Shown here in pieces: positions 1 to 8,332 of a DNA stretch of 34,394 nucleotides; within the stretch, counting starts at the first letter, position 1, and each line of letters starts with the position of its first letter. The stretch is from the NCBI GenBank assembly GCA_016290835.1, contig JAEEVG010000025.1, forward strand, positions 1 to 34,394, in the 5' to 3' direction. The notes beneath the pieces were generated by a model. That model searched no databases. It was not told the origin of the DNA and was given only the letters and a program-made list of their open reading frames with translations. The translations under genes and the position numbers were made by a program. Origin of the DNA: Bacteroidales bacterium (lineage in GTDB: Bacteria; Bacteroidota; Bacteroidia; Bacteroidales; UBA932).

Positions 1-1880
1 GCAACATCGGCACGCGCGAGACGATCGGGGCCCTCAAGGCCATCGACGACTTCCGTTTCCTGGTGAACTTCATCGCCACCACCATCGAGGTGGAGAACTT
101 CGAGTCCAAGATCCAGCTCCTCGAGTATGACGATGTCAAGGTGCGCGCCCTCAAGCTCCTCAGCATCCTGGAGGTGCAGGTGGAGCTGATGAAGATCAAG
201 CAGGAGATCAACCAGAAGGTCAAGAGCGAGATCGACCAGCAGCAGCGCGAGTACTACCTCAACAACCAGCTCCGCACCATCCAGGAGGAGCTCGGCATGG
301 ACGATGCCGAAGAGTTCGACAAGTTCCGCGAGCGGGCCGCCGCGAAGAAGTGGCCCAAGCAGATCGGCGAGGCCTTCAACAAGGAGCTCGCCAAGCTCGA
401 GAAATACAACCCTTCCTCGCCGGACTACAGCGTCCAGTACAACTACCTCGAGTTTATGCTCGACCTCCCCTGGGGCGAGATGAGCAAGGACAACCTGGAC
501 CTGCAGAACGCCCAGAAGGTCCTCGACGAGGACCACTACGGGCTCGACACGGTCAAGGACCGCATCGTCGAGTACCTGGCCGTGCTCAAGCTCAAGGGCA
601 ATATGAAGTCGCCCATCCTCTGCCTCTACGGCCCTCCGGGCGTGGGCAAGACCTCCCTGGGCAAGTCCGTGGCGCGGGCCCTCGGGCGCAAGTACGTGCG
701 CATCGCCCTCGGCGGCATGCACGACGAGGCCGAGCTCCGCGGCCACCGCAAGACCTATGTGGGCGCCCTCCCGGGCCGTATCCTGAACGGCATCGCCCGG
801 GCCGGCACCTCCAACCCGGTGATCGTCCTCGACGAGGTGGACAAGCTCGCCGCCGACTTCAAGGGCGACCCTTCGTCCGCCCTGCTGGAGGCGCTCGATC
901 CCGAGCAGAACTCCACCTTCCACGACAATTACCTCGACCAGGACTACGACCTCAGCAACGTCCTGTTCATCACCACGGCCAACAGCACCGCTCCCATCCA
1001 GCCGGCCCTGCTGGACCGCATGGAGCTGATCAACGTGACGGGCTACCTGGCCGAAGAGAAGATGGAAATTGCCCGGAAATTCCTCGTTCCCAAGCAGTTG
1101 AACGAGCACGGCATCCCCAAGAGCGGGCTCAGGATCGACAAGGCGGCCCTGGGGGCCATCATCGATGAGTACACCCACGAGTCGGGCGTGCGCGGCCTGG
1201 AGAAGCAGATCGCCAAGATCGCCCGCGTCACGGCGAAGAAAATCGCGATGGGCCAGGACTATCCCAAGACCATCAAGAAAGAGCACCTCAAGGAATACCT
1301 CGGCCTGCCGACCAATTTCCACGACCTGCAGAAGGGCAACGAGGCCCCGGGCGTGGTGACGGGCCTGGCGTGGACCCAGATGGGCGGAGAGATCCTCTTC
1401 GTGGAGAGTTCCGTCTCGGGCGGCAAGGGGGTGATGAGCATGACCGGCAACCTCGGCGACGTGATGAAGGAGTCGGCGACCATCGCCTACCAGTACATCA
1501 AGGCCCATCCCGAGATGGCCGGCCTGACCTCCGAGCAGTTCGCCGCCAAGGACATCCACGTCCACGTGCCCGAGGGCGCCACGCCCAAGGACGGACCCTC
1601 CGCGGGCATCACGATGGTCAGCTCGATGGTCTCGGCGCTGCGCGGCCAGGCCGTCCGGCACGGCATCGCGATGACCGGCGAAATGACCCTGCGCGGGCGC
1701 GTGCTGCCCGTCGGGGGCATCAAGGAGAAGATCCTCGCCGCCAAGCGCGCGGGCGTCCGCACCATCGTCATCTCCGAGGACAACCGCAAGGACATCGAGG
1801 ACATCAAGGAGATCTACATCAAAGGCCTCGAATTCCACTACGTCAAGGACATCCAGGACGTCATCAACTTCATCTTCTAG
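1..1880 (+). CDS. lon: ATP-dependent Lon protease, 5' end cut by window
   Basis: Lon is a cytoplasmic ATP-driven serine protease that removes damaged and regulatory proteins. The reading frame is open from base 3, so the gene starts upstream of the window; about 625 residues remain, covering the end of the N-terminal substrate domain, the AAA+ module and the protease domain. The Walker A motif GPPGVGKT is encoded at 630-653 and Walker B is VIVLDEVDK. The protease dyad is intact: the serine of PKDGPSAG is codon 1599-1601, and the lysine 43 residues later (second lysine of GGIKEK) is codon 1728-1730, the same spacing as E. coli Ser679/Lys722. It ends convergently with ung, with a long hairpin between the two. 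Identification is certain; only the N-terminus is unknown. Confidence 0.98.
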   Translation, partial: NIGTRETIGALKAIDDFRFLVNFIATTIEVENFESKIQLLEYDDVKVRALKLLSILEVQVELMKIKQEINQKVKSEIDQQQREYYLNNQLRTIQEELGMDDAEEFDKFRERAAAKKWPKQIGEAFNKELAKLEKYNPSSPDYSVQYNYLEFMLDLPWGEMSKDNLDLQNAQKVLDEDHYGLDTVKDRIVEYLAVLKLKGNMKSPILCLYGPPGVGKTSLGKSVARALGRKYVRIALGGMHDEAELRGHRKTYVGALPGRILNGIARAGTSNPVIVLDEVDKLAADFKGDPSSALLEALDPEQNSTFHDNYLDQDYDLSNVLFITTANSTAPIQPALLDRMELINVTGYLAEEKMEIARKFLVPKQLNEHGIPKSGLRIDKAALGAIIDEYTHESGVRGLEKQIAKIARVTAKKIAMGQDYPKTIKKEHLKEYLGLPTNFHDLQKGNEAPGVVTGLAWTQMGGEILFVESSVSGGKGVMSMTGNLGDVMKESATIAYQYIKAHPEMAGLTSEQFAAKDIHVHVPEGATPKDGPSAGITMVSSMVSALRGQAVRHGIAMTGEMTLRGRVLPVGGIKEKILAAKRAGVRTIVISEDNRKDIEDIKEIYIKGLEFHYVKDIQDVINFIF

Positions 1881-1899
1881 ACCCGCCGGCGGCAGCAAA

Positions 1900-1953
1900 C
1901 TCGCCCCCGGAGAGCAGAAAAGCAGCTGTCGCTAAATGCTCTCCGGGGGCGAG
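1900..1953. terminator. Perfect 17-bp inverted repeat between convergent lon and ung
   Basis: Arms 1900-1916 and 1937-1953 are exact reverse complements, separated by a 20-base loop. Pairing can extend outward through cagca (1893-1897) with tgctg (1956-1960). The hairpin lies just past the lon stop and just past the ung stop on the other strand, so a bidirectional terminator is the likely role. There is no T-run on either side, so it is not a classical intrinsic terminator; mRNA end protection or factor-dependent termination are alternatives. Confidence 0.7.
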
Positions 1954-1965
1954 CCTGCTGTCCGC

Positions 1966-2634
1966 CTACAGTTTCCAGTCGATAGGGGTCTGGCCGCGGA
2001 AGGTGAGGTAGTCGTTGCAGCGGGAGAAGTGGCGGCAGCCGAAGAAGGCGCCGCGGGCCAGCGGAGAGGGATGCGCGGCCTCGAGGACGAGGTGGCGCGA
2101 GGCGTCGATGAGCGGCGCCTTACTGCGGGCGTAGGCCCCCCAGAGCAGGAAGACGACCCCGTCCTGCCGCTCCGACACCGTGCGGATCACCGCATCCGTG
2201 AAAGTCTGCCAGCCGATGGCGCTGTGCGAAGTAGGCTCCCCCGCCCGCACAGTCAGCACCGCATTGAGCAGCAGCACCCCCTGACGCGCCCAGGGCGTCA
2301 GATCCGGACTGCCGGACATCCGGATACCCAGATCGGACTCGATCTCCTTGAAGATGTTCTTGAGCGAAGGCGGCGCGGGCACGCCCTGCGGCACGCTGAA
2401 GCACAGGCCCATCGCCTGCCCGAAACCGTGGTAAGGATCCTGGCCGAGGATCACGACCTTGGTACGGTCGAGCGGGCAGAGGTCGAAAGCCCGGAAAATC
2501 TGGCCGCCGGGCGGGAAAATGCGGCGGCCGGCCGCCTTCTCCGCGTGGAGATATTGCACCAGGTCCGCGAAATACGGCTGATCGAACTCGGATTGGAGCG
2601 CCTGACGCCAGGAATCTTCGATTTTCACTGTCAT
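1966..2634 (-). CDS. ung: Uracil-DNA glycosylase, family 1
   Basis: Removes uracil from DNA to start base-excision repair. The 222-residue protein carries the family 1 water-activating motif GQDPYHG (Asp66) and the C-terminal DNA-intercalating motif HPSPLA. The open frame continues upstream to 2877, but that extension is antisense to coaD and unlike any Ung, so the ATG at 2634 is chosen; it gives the family's usual length of about 225 residues. A TAnnTTTG box (TATATTTG, minus strand, 2639-2646) ends only four bases before this ATG, which supports the start and suggests a leaderless mRNA. It is divergent from coaD across 37 bases. Confidence 0.97.
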   Translation of the reverse strand: MTVKIEDSWRQALQSEFDQPYFADLVQYLHAEKAAGRRIFPPGGQIFRAFDLCPLDRTKVVILGQDPYHGFGQAMGLCFSVPQGVPAPPSLKNIFKEIESDLGIRMSGSPDLTPWARQGVLLLNAVLTVRAGEPTSHSAIGWQTFTDAVIRTVSERQDGVVFLLWGAYARSKAPLIDASRHLVLEAAHPSPLARGAFFGCRHFSRCNDYLTFRGQTPIDWKL

Positions 2635-2638
2635 ATTC

Positions 2639-2666
2639 CAAATATACACATTTTTATGTAAATTTG
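2639..2666. promoter_or_regulatory. Divergent ung/coaD promoters, two TAnnTTTG -7 boxes
   Basis: The minus strand reads TATATTTG (2646-2639) for ung and the plus strand reads TAAATTTG (2659-2666) for coaD. Both match the Bacteroidota -7 consensus TAnnTTTG. Each box ends four to five bases before the start codon it serves, so transcription should begin at or next to the ATG. No convincing -33 TTG element was seen for either promoter. Confidence 0.7.
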
Positions 2667-2671
2667 TATTT

Positions 2672-3145
2672 ATGAATACGATTGCACTGTTCCCGGGCTC
2701 TTTCGACCCCTTCACCGCGGGACATCTCAACATCCTCGGCCGCGCCCTGACCATGTTCGACACCGTCGTCGTGGCCGTGGGTATTAACCAGGACAAGCGC
2801 GGCTTTTTCACCAACGAGCAGAAGCTGGACATCATCCGCCAGGCCACGGAGTCGTTGGGCGACCGCGTCCGGATCATCTCCTACGACTGCCTGACCATCG
2901 ACATCTGCCGCCAGCTTGGCATACGCCACATCGTGCGGGGCACGCGCAATATGATGGATTTCGACAATGAGAAGGCCATCGCCGACGCCAACCGCCGCCT
3001 GGCCCCGGAGATCGAGACCATCATCATCCCGACCGCCCAGGAATTCGCCCACATCTCCTCCTCGGCCGTCCGCGACCTGCTCCGCCATCACGGCGACACC
3101 AGCCAGTTCCTCCCCGAAGGGATCGTCCTGCCCGACACGCTGTGA
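2672..3145 (+). CDS. coaD: Pantetheine-phosphate adenylyltransferase (PPAT)
   Basis: Transfers AMP from ATP to 4'-phosphopantetheine, the penultimate step of coenzyme A synthesis in the cytoplasm. The 157-residue protein begins with the nucleotidyltransferase signature PGSFDPFTAGHLNIL, whose His18 belongs to the (T/H)xGH nucleotide-binding motif. It also has the later SSSAVRDL segment typical of PPAT, and its length is normal for the family. The ATG at 2672 directly follows a -7 box, so the mRNA is probably leaderless. The thioredoxin-like gene begins four bases after the stop, suggesting an operon. Confidence 0.97.
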   Translation: MNTIALFPGSFDPFTAGHLNILGRALTMFDTVVVAVGINQDKRGFFTNEQKLDIIRQATESLGDRVRIISYDCLTIDICRQLGIRHIVRGTRNMMDFDNEKAIADANRRLAPEIETIIIPTAQEFAHISSSAVRDLLRHHGDTSQFLPEGIVLPDTL

Positions 3146-3149
3146 GCCT

Positions 3150-3965
3150 ATGCGCCGCCTGATCCTCCTCCTGCTCGCCCTCGGGCTCTGCCTGCATCTC
3201 GGCGCCCAACCGGACACCACGGGCCGCTATGCGCCCCTGGACAGCCTGCTCACGCAGTTCTACGGGGCGCTGGAGCGCGAGGAGATCTCCGTCAAGAATA
3301 ATGAATTCGACAGCCTCATCGAGAGCTGCCGCGATTCGCTGACGCGCCAGCACGTCGCGCTCGCGATCTTCGACCACTACCGCTACAGCCGCGTGATGGG
3401 CGAAGAGGCCGTGGCCGTCCACATCTATGACGAATGGATTGCCTCCGGCAAAGTGAAGACGCGCAGCGAATTCGAACTCTTCGAAGCAGAACGCTTCAGC
3501 CTGGAGAACCGGAACACCCTGATCGGGATGCAAGCCCCGCAGATCACGCTCCGCACTCCCTGCGGCGGACGCCGCACCATCCCGGAAGGCAAGCGTCCCG
3601 CCGTGCTCTTTTTCTACTCACCGAACTGCTCCAAATGCCGCCTGGAGACCTATGTCCTGCCCACCGTACTCGCCGAAGTGGATTTCCCGATGGACTTCTA
3701 CGCCATCGACGTGGATGCGGACCGCAAGGACTTCCGCGCCTTCCGCAAAGCGATCAAGACCGACAACCGCAAGGTCAGGATCGTCCACCTCTGGGACCCG
3801 AAGAGCGAATCCACCCTCCTGCTGGACTACGGCGTGTTTTCCACGCCCAAGGTATTCGTGGTCTGGGAAGACGGCGAAATCCTGGGACGGCGGCTGGAGA
3901 TGGAGAACCTGCAGCAAATCATTCAATATATCAATATGCTCTATGGCCAAGAGAAAGAAGAGTAG
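3150..3965 (+). CDS. Exported thioredoxin-fold (TlpA-like) protein with CSKC motif
   Basis: A 271-residue protein with a signal peptide (hydrophobic residues 4-17, probable cleavage near LGAQ) and a C-terminal thioredoxin-like domain from about residue 130. The redox pair is Cys160-Ser-Lys-Cys163 in the context FFYSPNCSKC, and a cis-Pro-like STPKVFV follows. Residues about 25-125 are helical and unassigned. It is probably a periplasmic thiol oxidoreductase; its partner is unknown. The frame is open back to 2967, but the ATG at 3150, four bases after coaD and directly before a clear signal peptide, is the sensible start. It overlaps the next gene by 23 bases. Confidence 0.85.
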   Translation: MRRLILLLLALGLCLHLGAQPDTTGRYAPLDSLLTQFYGALEREEISVKNNEFDSLIESCRDSLTRQHVALAIFDHYRYSRVMGEEAVAVHIYDEWIASGKVKTRSEFELFEAERFSLENRNTLIGMQAPQITLRTPCGGRRTIPEGKRPAVLFFYSPNCSKCRLETYVLPTVLAEVDFPMDFYAIDVDADRKDFRAFRKAIKTDNRKVRIVHLWDPKSESTLLLDYGVFSTPKVFVVWEDGEILGRRLEMENLQQIIQYINMLYGQEKEE

Positions 3966-4185
3966 CAAGAAATTCACCAACGTGGACCCGGCCTACCTCG
4001 ACAAGCAGCGGGCCTCGCTCCGGCGCATCCACCGCAAGTCCGTGCTCTTCAACGCACAGGAGCTTGCGGCCATCGACACCTATTGCAAGCGTTTCAGGGT
4101 ATCGTCCCGCTCCGCCCTGATCCGCCAGGCCGTGATGGAACACGTCCTCGCCGGACTCGACGAGAGCCATCCGAAGCTGTTCTAG
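3943..4185 (+). CDS. Small basic protein, ribbon-helix-helix-like
   Basis: An 80-residue protein with a lysine-rich start (MAKRKKSSKK) followed by a segment shaped like a MetJ/Arc/CopG ribbon-helix-helix: strand KSVLFNAQ, helix ELAAIDTYCKRF, turn VSSRS, helix ALIRQAVMEHVL (residues about 28-65). This fits a small dimeric DNA-binding protein, but a named family cannot be assigned by eye. The ATG at 3943 lies inside the thioredoxin-like gene in another frame (23-base overlap), which implies translational coupling. Its TAG stop shares the palindrome CTAG with the lnt stop on the opposite strand, so the two coding regions overlap by three bases. No terminator lies between them. Confidence 0.75.
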   Translation: MAKRKKSSKKFTNVDPAYLDKQRASLRRIHRKSVLFNAQELAAIDTYCKRFRVSSRSALIRQAVMEHVLAGLDESHPKLF

Positions 4186-5810
4186 CGCCGTTTCCCGGGC
4201 AGGAAAAGCCGCACGAGAAGCACGGCGGCGAGCAGCAGGAACACGAGGGTGCACACCCGGCCGACCACGTCGCCGTGGCGTACGAAAGCGGTCTGCGCCG
4301 AACTCAGGTGCACCAGCGAAGACAGGGTCCCGCGCGTCCACCAATCCGTCTGGGACAGGATTTCGCCCCGCTGATCGATAAAGCAGGAGATGCCGGTGTT
4401 GCCGCAGCGGGCAATGTCGCGCCGCAGTTCGATCGCCCGCAGGCGGGCATAACTGAGATGCTGCCGGTAGCCCGGGGTATTCCCCCACCAGGCATCGTTG
4501 GTGATCACGGTCATCGCCTTCGCCCCCGCACGGACATATTCCGCCGCATATTCCCCATAGACAGACTCATAGCAGATGGCGCAGCCGATCGGGATGCGCC
4601 CGGGTCCGAAGTGCAGCAGCGAGACTCCGTCCTGCCCCACGCAGCGGCCCATCAGACCGCCCACGCCCATTTTTTTGGAAAGCCAGTCGTCCAGCGGGGC
4701 GAAAATCCGGGGATAGGGCGTCAATTCCGTCCCCACCACCAACTTGCTTTTGTGATAGATTTCCGGTTCCTCCCCGGGTCGGACCATCAGGGCGCTGTTG
4801 TGCGAGAGGACCCAGCCGTCGCCGAAGGGGCGGGCCAGGATGTCCGGGGCGGCACGCGTCTGGAAAATCTCATAGGTGCTGGCCCCGAGGAGCATTTCCG
4901 CACCGGGATGCTCTCCCAGGAAACGCTGGACGCGCTGGAGGGTCGGGGAGCTCTGCGGATCATCCAGGAACACGTCGCCGGTGAAGGTCTCCGGGCCGAG
5001 CAGCAGCACCGGGGTGGCGGGCCGGCCTGCGAGCGCGCCCTCGAACTCATCCAGCAGGACGGTCGTCTGGGCGGACTGGGGCAGGGACTCGAATTTCTCG
5101 TAGGGGTCGAAGTTCGGCTGCCCGATCACCACATCCACCGTGCCCTCCGAGCGCTCCTCATAAGCGGAATAGATGAGCTTGGAGACGAGCACGGGACCCG
5201 CGACCGCCAGGACGATGCCCACGGAAGCGCATCCGCGCGCCAGATCGTTCCAGCGCTGCCAGCGCCCGTCACGAAGGGCCGTCATCAGGCCGAAAACCCC
5301 GAGGTTGCACAGCCAGACCCAGAGCGATCCCCCCATCATCCCGGTGTATTCATACCACTGGACGGTACGGGTGCTCTGCGCGAAGGCGCCGCCGAGCGTG
5401 AGCCAGGGCCAGGAGATCTGCACGTCGAAATAATGCCGTTCCCAGGCGATCCACATCACCGCCAGGAAAAGATAAGGCAGGACCCCGTGGAGCCGCTTCT
5501 TCGCCAAACGGAAAAGCAGCCAGACCAGCAGCATCTGCGCCGCGTTCGCGACGATGGCGAACAGGCCGCCGCCCACCGTGGCGTTGCACACCCAGAAGGT
5601 AGTGGCGGCGTTCCAGGCCAGGAACGTCGCGGCGGGATACATCCACCGGCAGCGGAGCTTCTCGCGCTCCGCAAACGCATCCACGTACAACAGGGGTACG
5701 AAAGCGACCAGCGCGAGCGCGCCGGTGTGCGGAACCAGCCAGGGCAGGCTGAGCAGCAGGGCCGACAGGGCCGTGAGCAGCCAGAGAAGGGTCTGCGGTC
5801 GTCTCATCAT
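4182..5810 (-). CDS. lnt: Apolipoprotein N-acyltransferase
   Basis: Adds the third acyl chain to the N-terminal cysteine of lipoproteins at the periplasmic face of the inner membrane. The 542-residue protein has several N-terminal membrane helices (first at about residues 7-38) and a C-terminal nitrilase domain. The Glu-Lys-Cys triad is visible as GPETFTG, YHKSKLVVG and CAICYESVYGEY. The start is the MetMet pair at 5805-5810, where ATGATGA overlaps the rluD stop; upstream in-frame sequence is rluD antisense to nothing real. It is the last gene of the lysE-PASTA-rluD-lnt operon. At least three lipoproteins encoded nearby (SusD, GH16, GH43) would be substrates. Confidence 0.95.
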   Translation of the reverse strand: MMRRPQTLLWLLTALSALLLSLPWLVPHTGALALVAFVPLLYVDAFAEREKLRCRWMYPAATFLAWNAATTFWVCNATVGGGLFAIVANAAQMLLVWLLFRLAKKRLHGVLPYLFLAVMWIAWERHYFDVQISWPWLTLGGAFAQSTRTVQWYEYTGMMGGSLWVWLCNLGVFGLMTALRDGRWQRWNDLARGCASVGIVLAVAGPVLVSKLIYSAYEERSEGTVDVVIGQPNFDPYEKFESLPQSAQTTVLLDEFEGALAGRPATPVLLLGPETFTGDVFLDDPQSSPTLQRVQRFLGEHPGAEMLLGASTYEIFQTRAAPDILARPFGDGWVLSHNSALMVRPGEEPEIYHKSKLVVGTELTPYPRIFAPLDDWLSKKMGVGGLMGRCVGQDGVSLLHFGPGRIPIGCAICYESVYGEYAAEYVRAGAKAMTVITNDAWWGNTPGYRQHLSYARLRAIELRRDIARCGNTGISCFIDQRGEILSQTDWWTRGTLSSLVHLSSAQTAFVRHGDVVGRVCTLVFLLLAAVLLVRLFLPGKRR

Positions 5811-6832
5811 TCTTCGGGCATCTGACCGCTGTACCTCCGCCATTTGTCCAGGAGGGCGGTCATATCCTCCGGAAGGGTGGAATCGAATTGCAACCATTCA
5901 CCCGTACGCGGGTGCAGGAAACCCAGGGTCTTGGCGTGGAGCGCCTGCCGGGGGCAGATCTCGAAGCAGTTGTGGATGAACTGCTTATATTTGGCGTAGA
6001 TGGTTCCCTTGCGGATCTCGCTGCCGCCGTAGCGCTCGTCGTTGAAGATGGGATGCCCCAGCTGGGACATGTGGACGCGGATCTGGTGGGTGCGGCCGGT
6101 CTCCAGCTTGCACTCGACCAGGGTCACGAAGCCGAAGCGCTCCAGCACCTGCCAGTGCGTGACGGCGCGCTTGCCGTGGTCTTCGTCCGCAACGGCCTTG
6201 AAGCGAAGGCGGTCCGAGGGGTCGCGGCCGATGTAGCCCTCGACGGTGCCCGCTTCCTCGCGGAGATCACCCCATACGATGGCCTGGTAGCGGCGCTCGA
6301 TGCTGTGCTCGAAGAACTGCCGGGCGAGCTTCAGCTGGGCTTCGTCGTTCTTCGCGACGGCGAGCAGGCCGCTGGTGTCCTTGTCGATGCGGTGCACCAG
6401 GATGCCCATCCGCTCGTCCATCGCCTCGCTGTCGGCGCTGAGGCCCAGGTGATGCGCCAGGGCGTTGACCAGCGTGCCCTCGTAGTGACCGTGGCCGGGA
6501 TGGACCACCATCCCCGCCGGCTTGTTGAGTACCAGCACATCCCCGTCTTCATAGACAATATTCAAGGGGATGTCCTGCGGGATGATCTCCAGCCCGCGGC
6601 GCCGGTAGGGCATCACGAAACGGATGATATCTCCCGGGCGGACGATGTAGTTGGCTTTGACCGTAGTCTCCCCCACCCGCACATAGCCCTCCTTGAAGGC
6701 CTGCTGGATGCGGTTGCGGGAGGTGTCCTCGAGATGGGTGGACATATACTTGTCAATCCGGACAGGGGCCTGTCCCGGGTCCACTTCCAGGCGGAAGTGC
6801 TCGAACATCTCCTGCGGTACCTCGGGGCTCAT
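5807..6832 (-). CDS. rluD: RluA-family 23S rRNA pseudouridine synthase with S4 domain (RluD-like)
   Basis: Isomerises uridines in 23S rRNA; RluD members modify helix 69. The 341-residue protein has an N-terminal S4 RNA-binding domain (about residues 20-80) and a catalytic domain with the signature HRIDKDTSGLL, in which Asp150 is the catalytic aspartate. The RTHQIRVH motif follows. Its ATG overlaps the stop of the PASTA gene (ATGA) and its own stop overlaps the lnt start, so all three are probably translationally coupled. The exact target position is inferred from the S4 architecture and could be that of RluC rather than RluD. Confidence 0.93.
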   Translation of the reverse strand: MSPEVPQEMFEHFRLEVDPGQAPVRIDKYMSTHLEDTSRNRIQQAFKEGYVRVGETTVKANYIVRPGDIIRFVMPYRRRGLEIIPQDIPLNIVYEDGDVLVLNKPAGMVVHPGHGHYEGTLVNALAHHLGLSADSEAMDERMGILVHRIDKDTSGLLAVAKNDEAQLKLARQFFEHSIERRYQAIVWGDLREEAGTVEGYIGRDPSDRLRFKAVADEDHGKRAVTHWQVLERFGFVTLVECKLETGRTHQIRVHMSQLGHPIFNDERYGGSEIRKGTIYAKYKQFIHNCFEICPRQALHAKTLGFLHPRTGEWLQFDSTLPEDMTALLDKWRRYSGQMPEE

Positions 6833-7632
6833 TTCTTCGAGGAGGTCTGGGCCGGAACCTTGGAGGGATCGTTGGTCAGCGAAAGGGTCACTTCGCTGCC
6901 GAGGCGGACCTTCTCGGAGGCGGAGGGACGCTGCTGGTAGACCACGGCGCTGACGGAGTCGGCGTAGGTCTTGACCGTCTCGTCAAAGTGTAATTTGCCC
7001 AGGTTGAGCGAGCTCTCCTGCGCGAGGTCCACGGCGTGGAGATACGGCTTGCCGACGAGTTTGGGGGTGTAGGTCATGTTGTCGTTGGGGCTCATACCCA
7101 CCACGAGGTTGATCGTGGTGCCGCTGGCCAGGCGCGTGCCGGCCTTGATGTCCACTCCGCCGCGCTGCTGGCGGAGGACGTTGTTGGTGGCGATGTCCCG
7201 GACATAGATCAGGCGGCCCAGCACGAGGCCGTTGCGGATCAGCTCCGCTTTGGCCTGGCGCATCGAGTAGCCGACCAGGGCCGGCATCACCACCTCCTTG
7301 GGTACGGTGGTATTGGTGGTCAGGCGGATGCGCCGGCCGCGCTTGACGCTCTCCCCGGGGTCGGGGGTCTGGAGATAGACCGCGCCCGGCTTGAGCCGCT
7401 TGACGTAGACCGAATCCGTCACGAGCACCCTCACACCTGCACTCGAAGCGACTTTCTGCGCCTCCTGCAGGGTCATATTGGTGAAGTCCGGCACCGTGAT
7501 CTCCCGGCCGTGCTGGGTGATGACCGCGAGCAGCACGCTCGCAAGCAGCACCACAGCGGCCACGAAGGCAGCGGCGAGCAGGAGGTTCTTGACGATCCAG
7601 TTGTTGAGTAATGACTTCTTCTTGGTATCCAT
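6829..7632 (-). CDS. Membrane-anchored PASTA-domain protein
   Basis: A 267-residue protein with a short basic cytoplasmic N-terminus, one membrane helix (about residues 15-38) and three consecutive PASTA repeats facing the periplasm (starting near ITVPDFTNMT, VVMPALVGYS and TYTPKLVGKP). PASTA repeats bind muropeptides or penicillin-binding proteins in other bacteria, but there is no kinase or transpeptidase domain here. The ATG at 7632 (MDTKKKS) is preferred over an upstream in-frame start because it falls two bases after the lysE stop. Genes of this type commonly sit beside rluD in Bacteroidota. Confidence 0.88.
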   Translation of the reverse strand: MDTKKKSLLNNWIVKNLLLAAAFVAAVVLLASVLLAVITQHGREITVPDFTNMTLQEAQKVASSAGVRVLVTDSVYVKRLKPGAVYLQTPDPGESVKRGRRIRLTTNTTVPKEVVMPALVGYSMRQAKAELIRNGLVLGRLIYVRDIATNNVLRQQRGGVDIKAGTRLASGTTINLVVGMSPNDNMTYTPKLVGKPYLHAVDLAQESSLNLGKLHFDETVKTYADSVSAVVYQQRPSASEKVRLGSEVTLSLTNDPSKVPAQTSSKK

Positions 7633-7634
7633 TG

Positions 7635-8258
7635 TCAATTTCCAATTAGCATCAAAATGCCCCGCACCAGCAGGACGACGGCGAAGGCGCACACCAGCGC
7701 ACCCGCCACGCGGCTCACGATCCGCAGGGTCCGCTCCTTAATCCGCAGGAAGCGCGCGAGCAGCCCGCTCACGACCAGCCAGTACAGCGCTTCGCCCGCT
7801 CCGATCAGCACGGCGAGCAGGGGCAGTGGAGCACTGGACCCGGCTCCGAGGCCGAAAGCCGTCAGCAGGGCCAGCATCGTGGCCAGCGCCGCCGGATTGG
7901 ACAGGGTGCTGACGAAAGCCTGGGTCACGCAGCTCCAGTCCGAGAGCTGCCGCTTCTCCTCGGGCAGGGTCAGGGAGACCTCCCGGAAGAACATCCCCGC
8001 GCCGATCGCCCCGATGATTACCCCGCCGGCCAGCATGAAGATGGCCTGGTGGGAGAGCACGAAGTCCTTGATCAGCTCCAGGGTCAGCAGGCCCACGGCC
8101 GCATAGACCATATCGCCTGCCGCAGCGCCGAGTCCGACCATCGCCCCCTTGCGCCGCGAATGGCAGAGGGTCCGCTGTACCACCATCACGAAGATGGGGC
8201 CCACGGGCACGGCGGCGATGATGCCGACCAGCAAGGCTTTGAGCAACTCTATGATCAC
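7635..8258 (-). CDS. LysE/RhtB-family membrane exporter
   Basis: About 207 residues with roughly six hydrophobic helices and the family signature near the N-terminus: AAVPVGPIFVMVVQRTL followed by GLGAAAGDMVYAAVG. LysE/RhtB proteins export amino acids or related small molecules across the inner membrane; the substrate here is unknown. The frame is open to 8312, but the upstream 18 codons lie inside the terminator hairpin of the preceding gene. A -7 box (TATCTTTG, minus, 8265-8272) precedes a GTG at 8258, which is taken as the start. It heads a tight operon with the PASTA, rluD and lnt genes. Confidence 0.82.
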   Translation of the reverse strand: MIIELLKALLVGIIAAVPVGPIFVMVVQRTLCHSRRKGAMVGLGAAAGDMVYAAVGLLTLELIKDFVLSHQAIFMLAGGVIIGAIGAGMFFREVSLTLPEEKRQLSDWSCVTQAFVSTLSNPAALATMLALLTAFGLGAGSSAPLPLLAVLIGAGEALYWLVVSGLLARFLRIKERTLRIVSRVAGALVCAFAVVLLVRGILMLIGN

Positions 8259-8264
8259 AACCTG

Positions 8265-8272
8265 CAAAGATA
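8265..8272 (-). promoter_or_regulatory. -7 box TATCTTTG of the lysE-PASTA-rluD-lnt operon
   Basis: An exact TAnnTTTG match on the minus strand, six bases upstream of the proposed GTG start. Its first four bases are also the outermost bases of the 19-bp terminator stem of the upstream gene, so terminator and promoter are physically merged. The -33 position falls inside the hairpin and has no clear TTG. Confidence 0.65.
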
Positions 8273-8310
8273 CAAAAAGCGGTTTGCGTTTGCAAACCGC
8301 TTTTTGTATC
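8269..8310. terminator. Strong hairpin terminator, 19-bp perfect arms
   Basis: Arms 8269-8287 and 8292-8310 are exact reverse complements with a 4-base loop (gttt). Read on the minus strand, the GC-rich core is followed by a run of five T, as in an intrinsic terminator. It ends transcription of the outer-membrane protein gene, whose stop is at 8333. The A/T symmetry means it could also work on the plus strand, though no plus-strand gene precedes it. Confidence 0.9.
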
Positions 8311-8332
8311 AAGAGATCGGGAAAGACTGGAT

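Noticed and set aside
2635..2877. 81-residue N-terminal extension of ung
   Set aside because: It is antisense to the start of coaD and covers both promoters; Ung of normal length starts at 2634.
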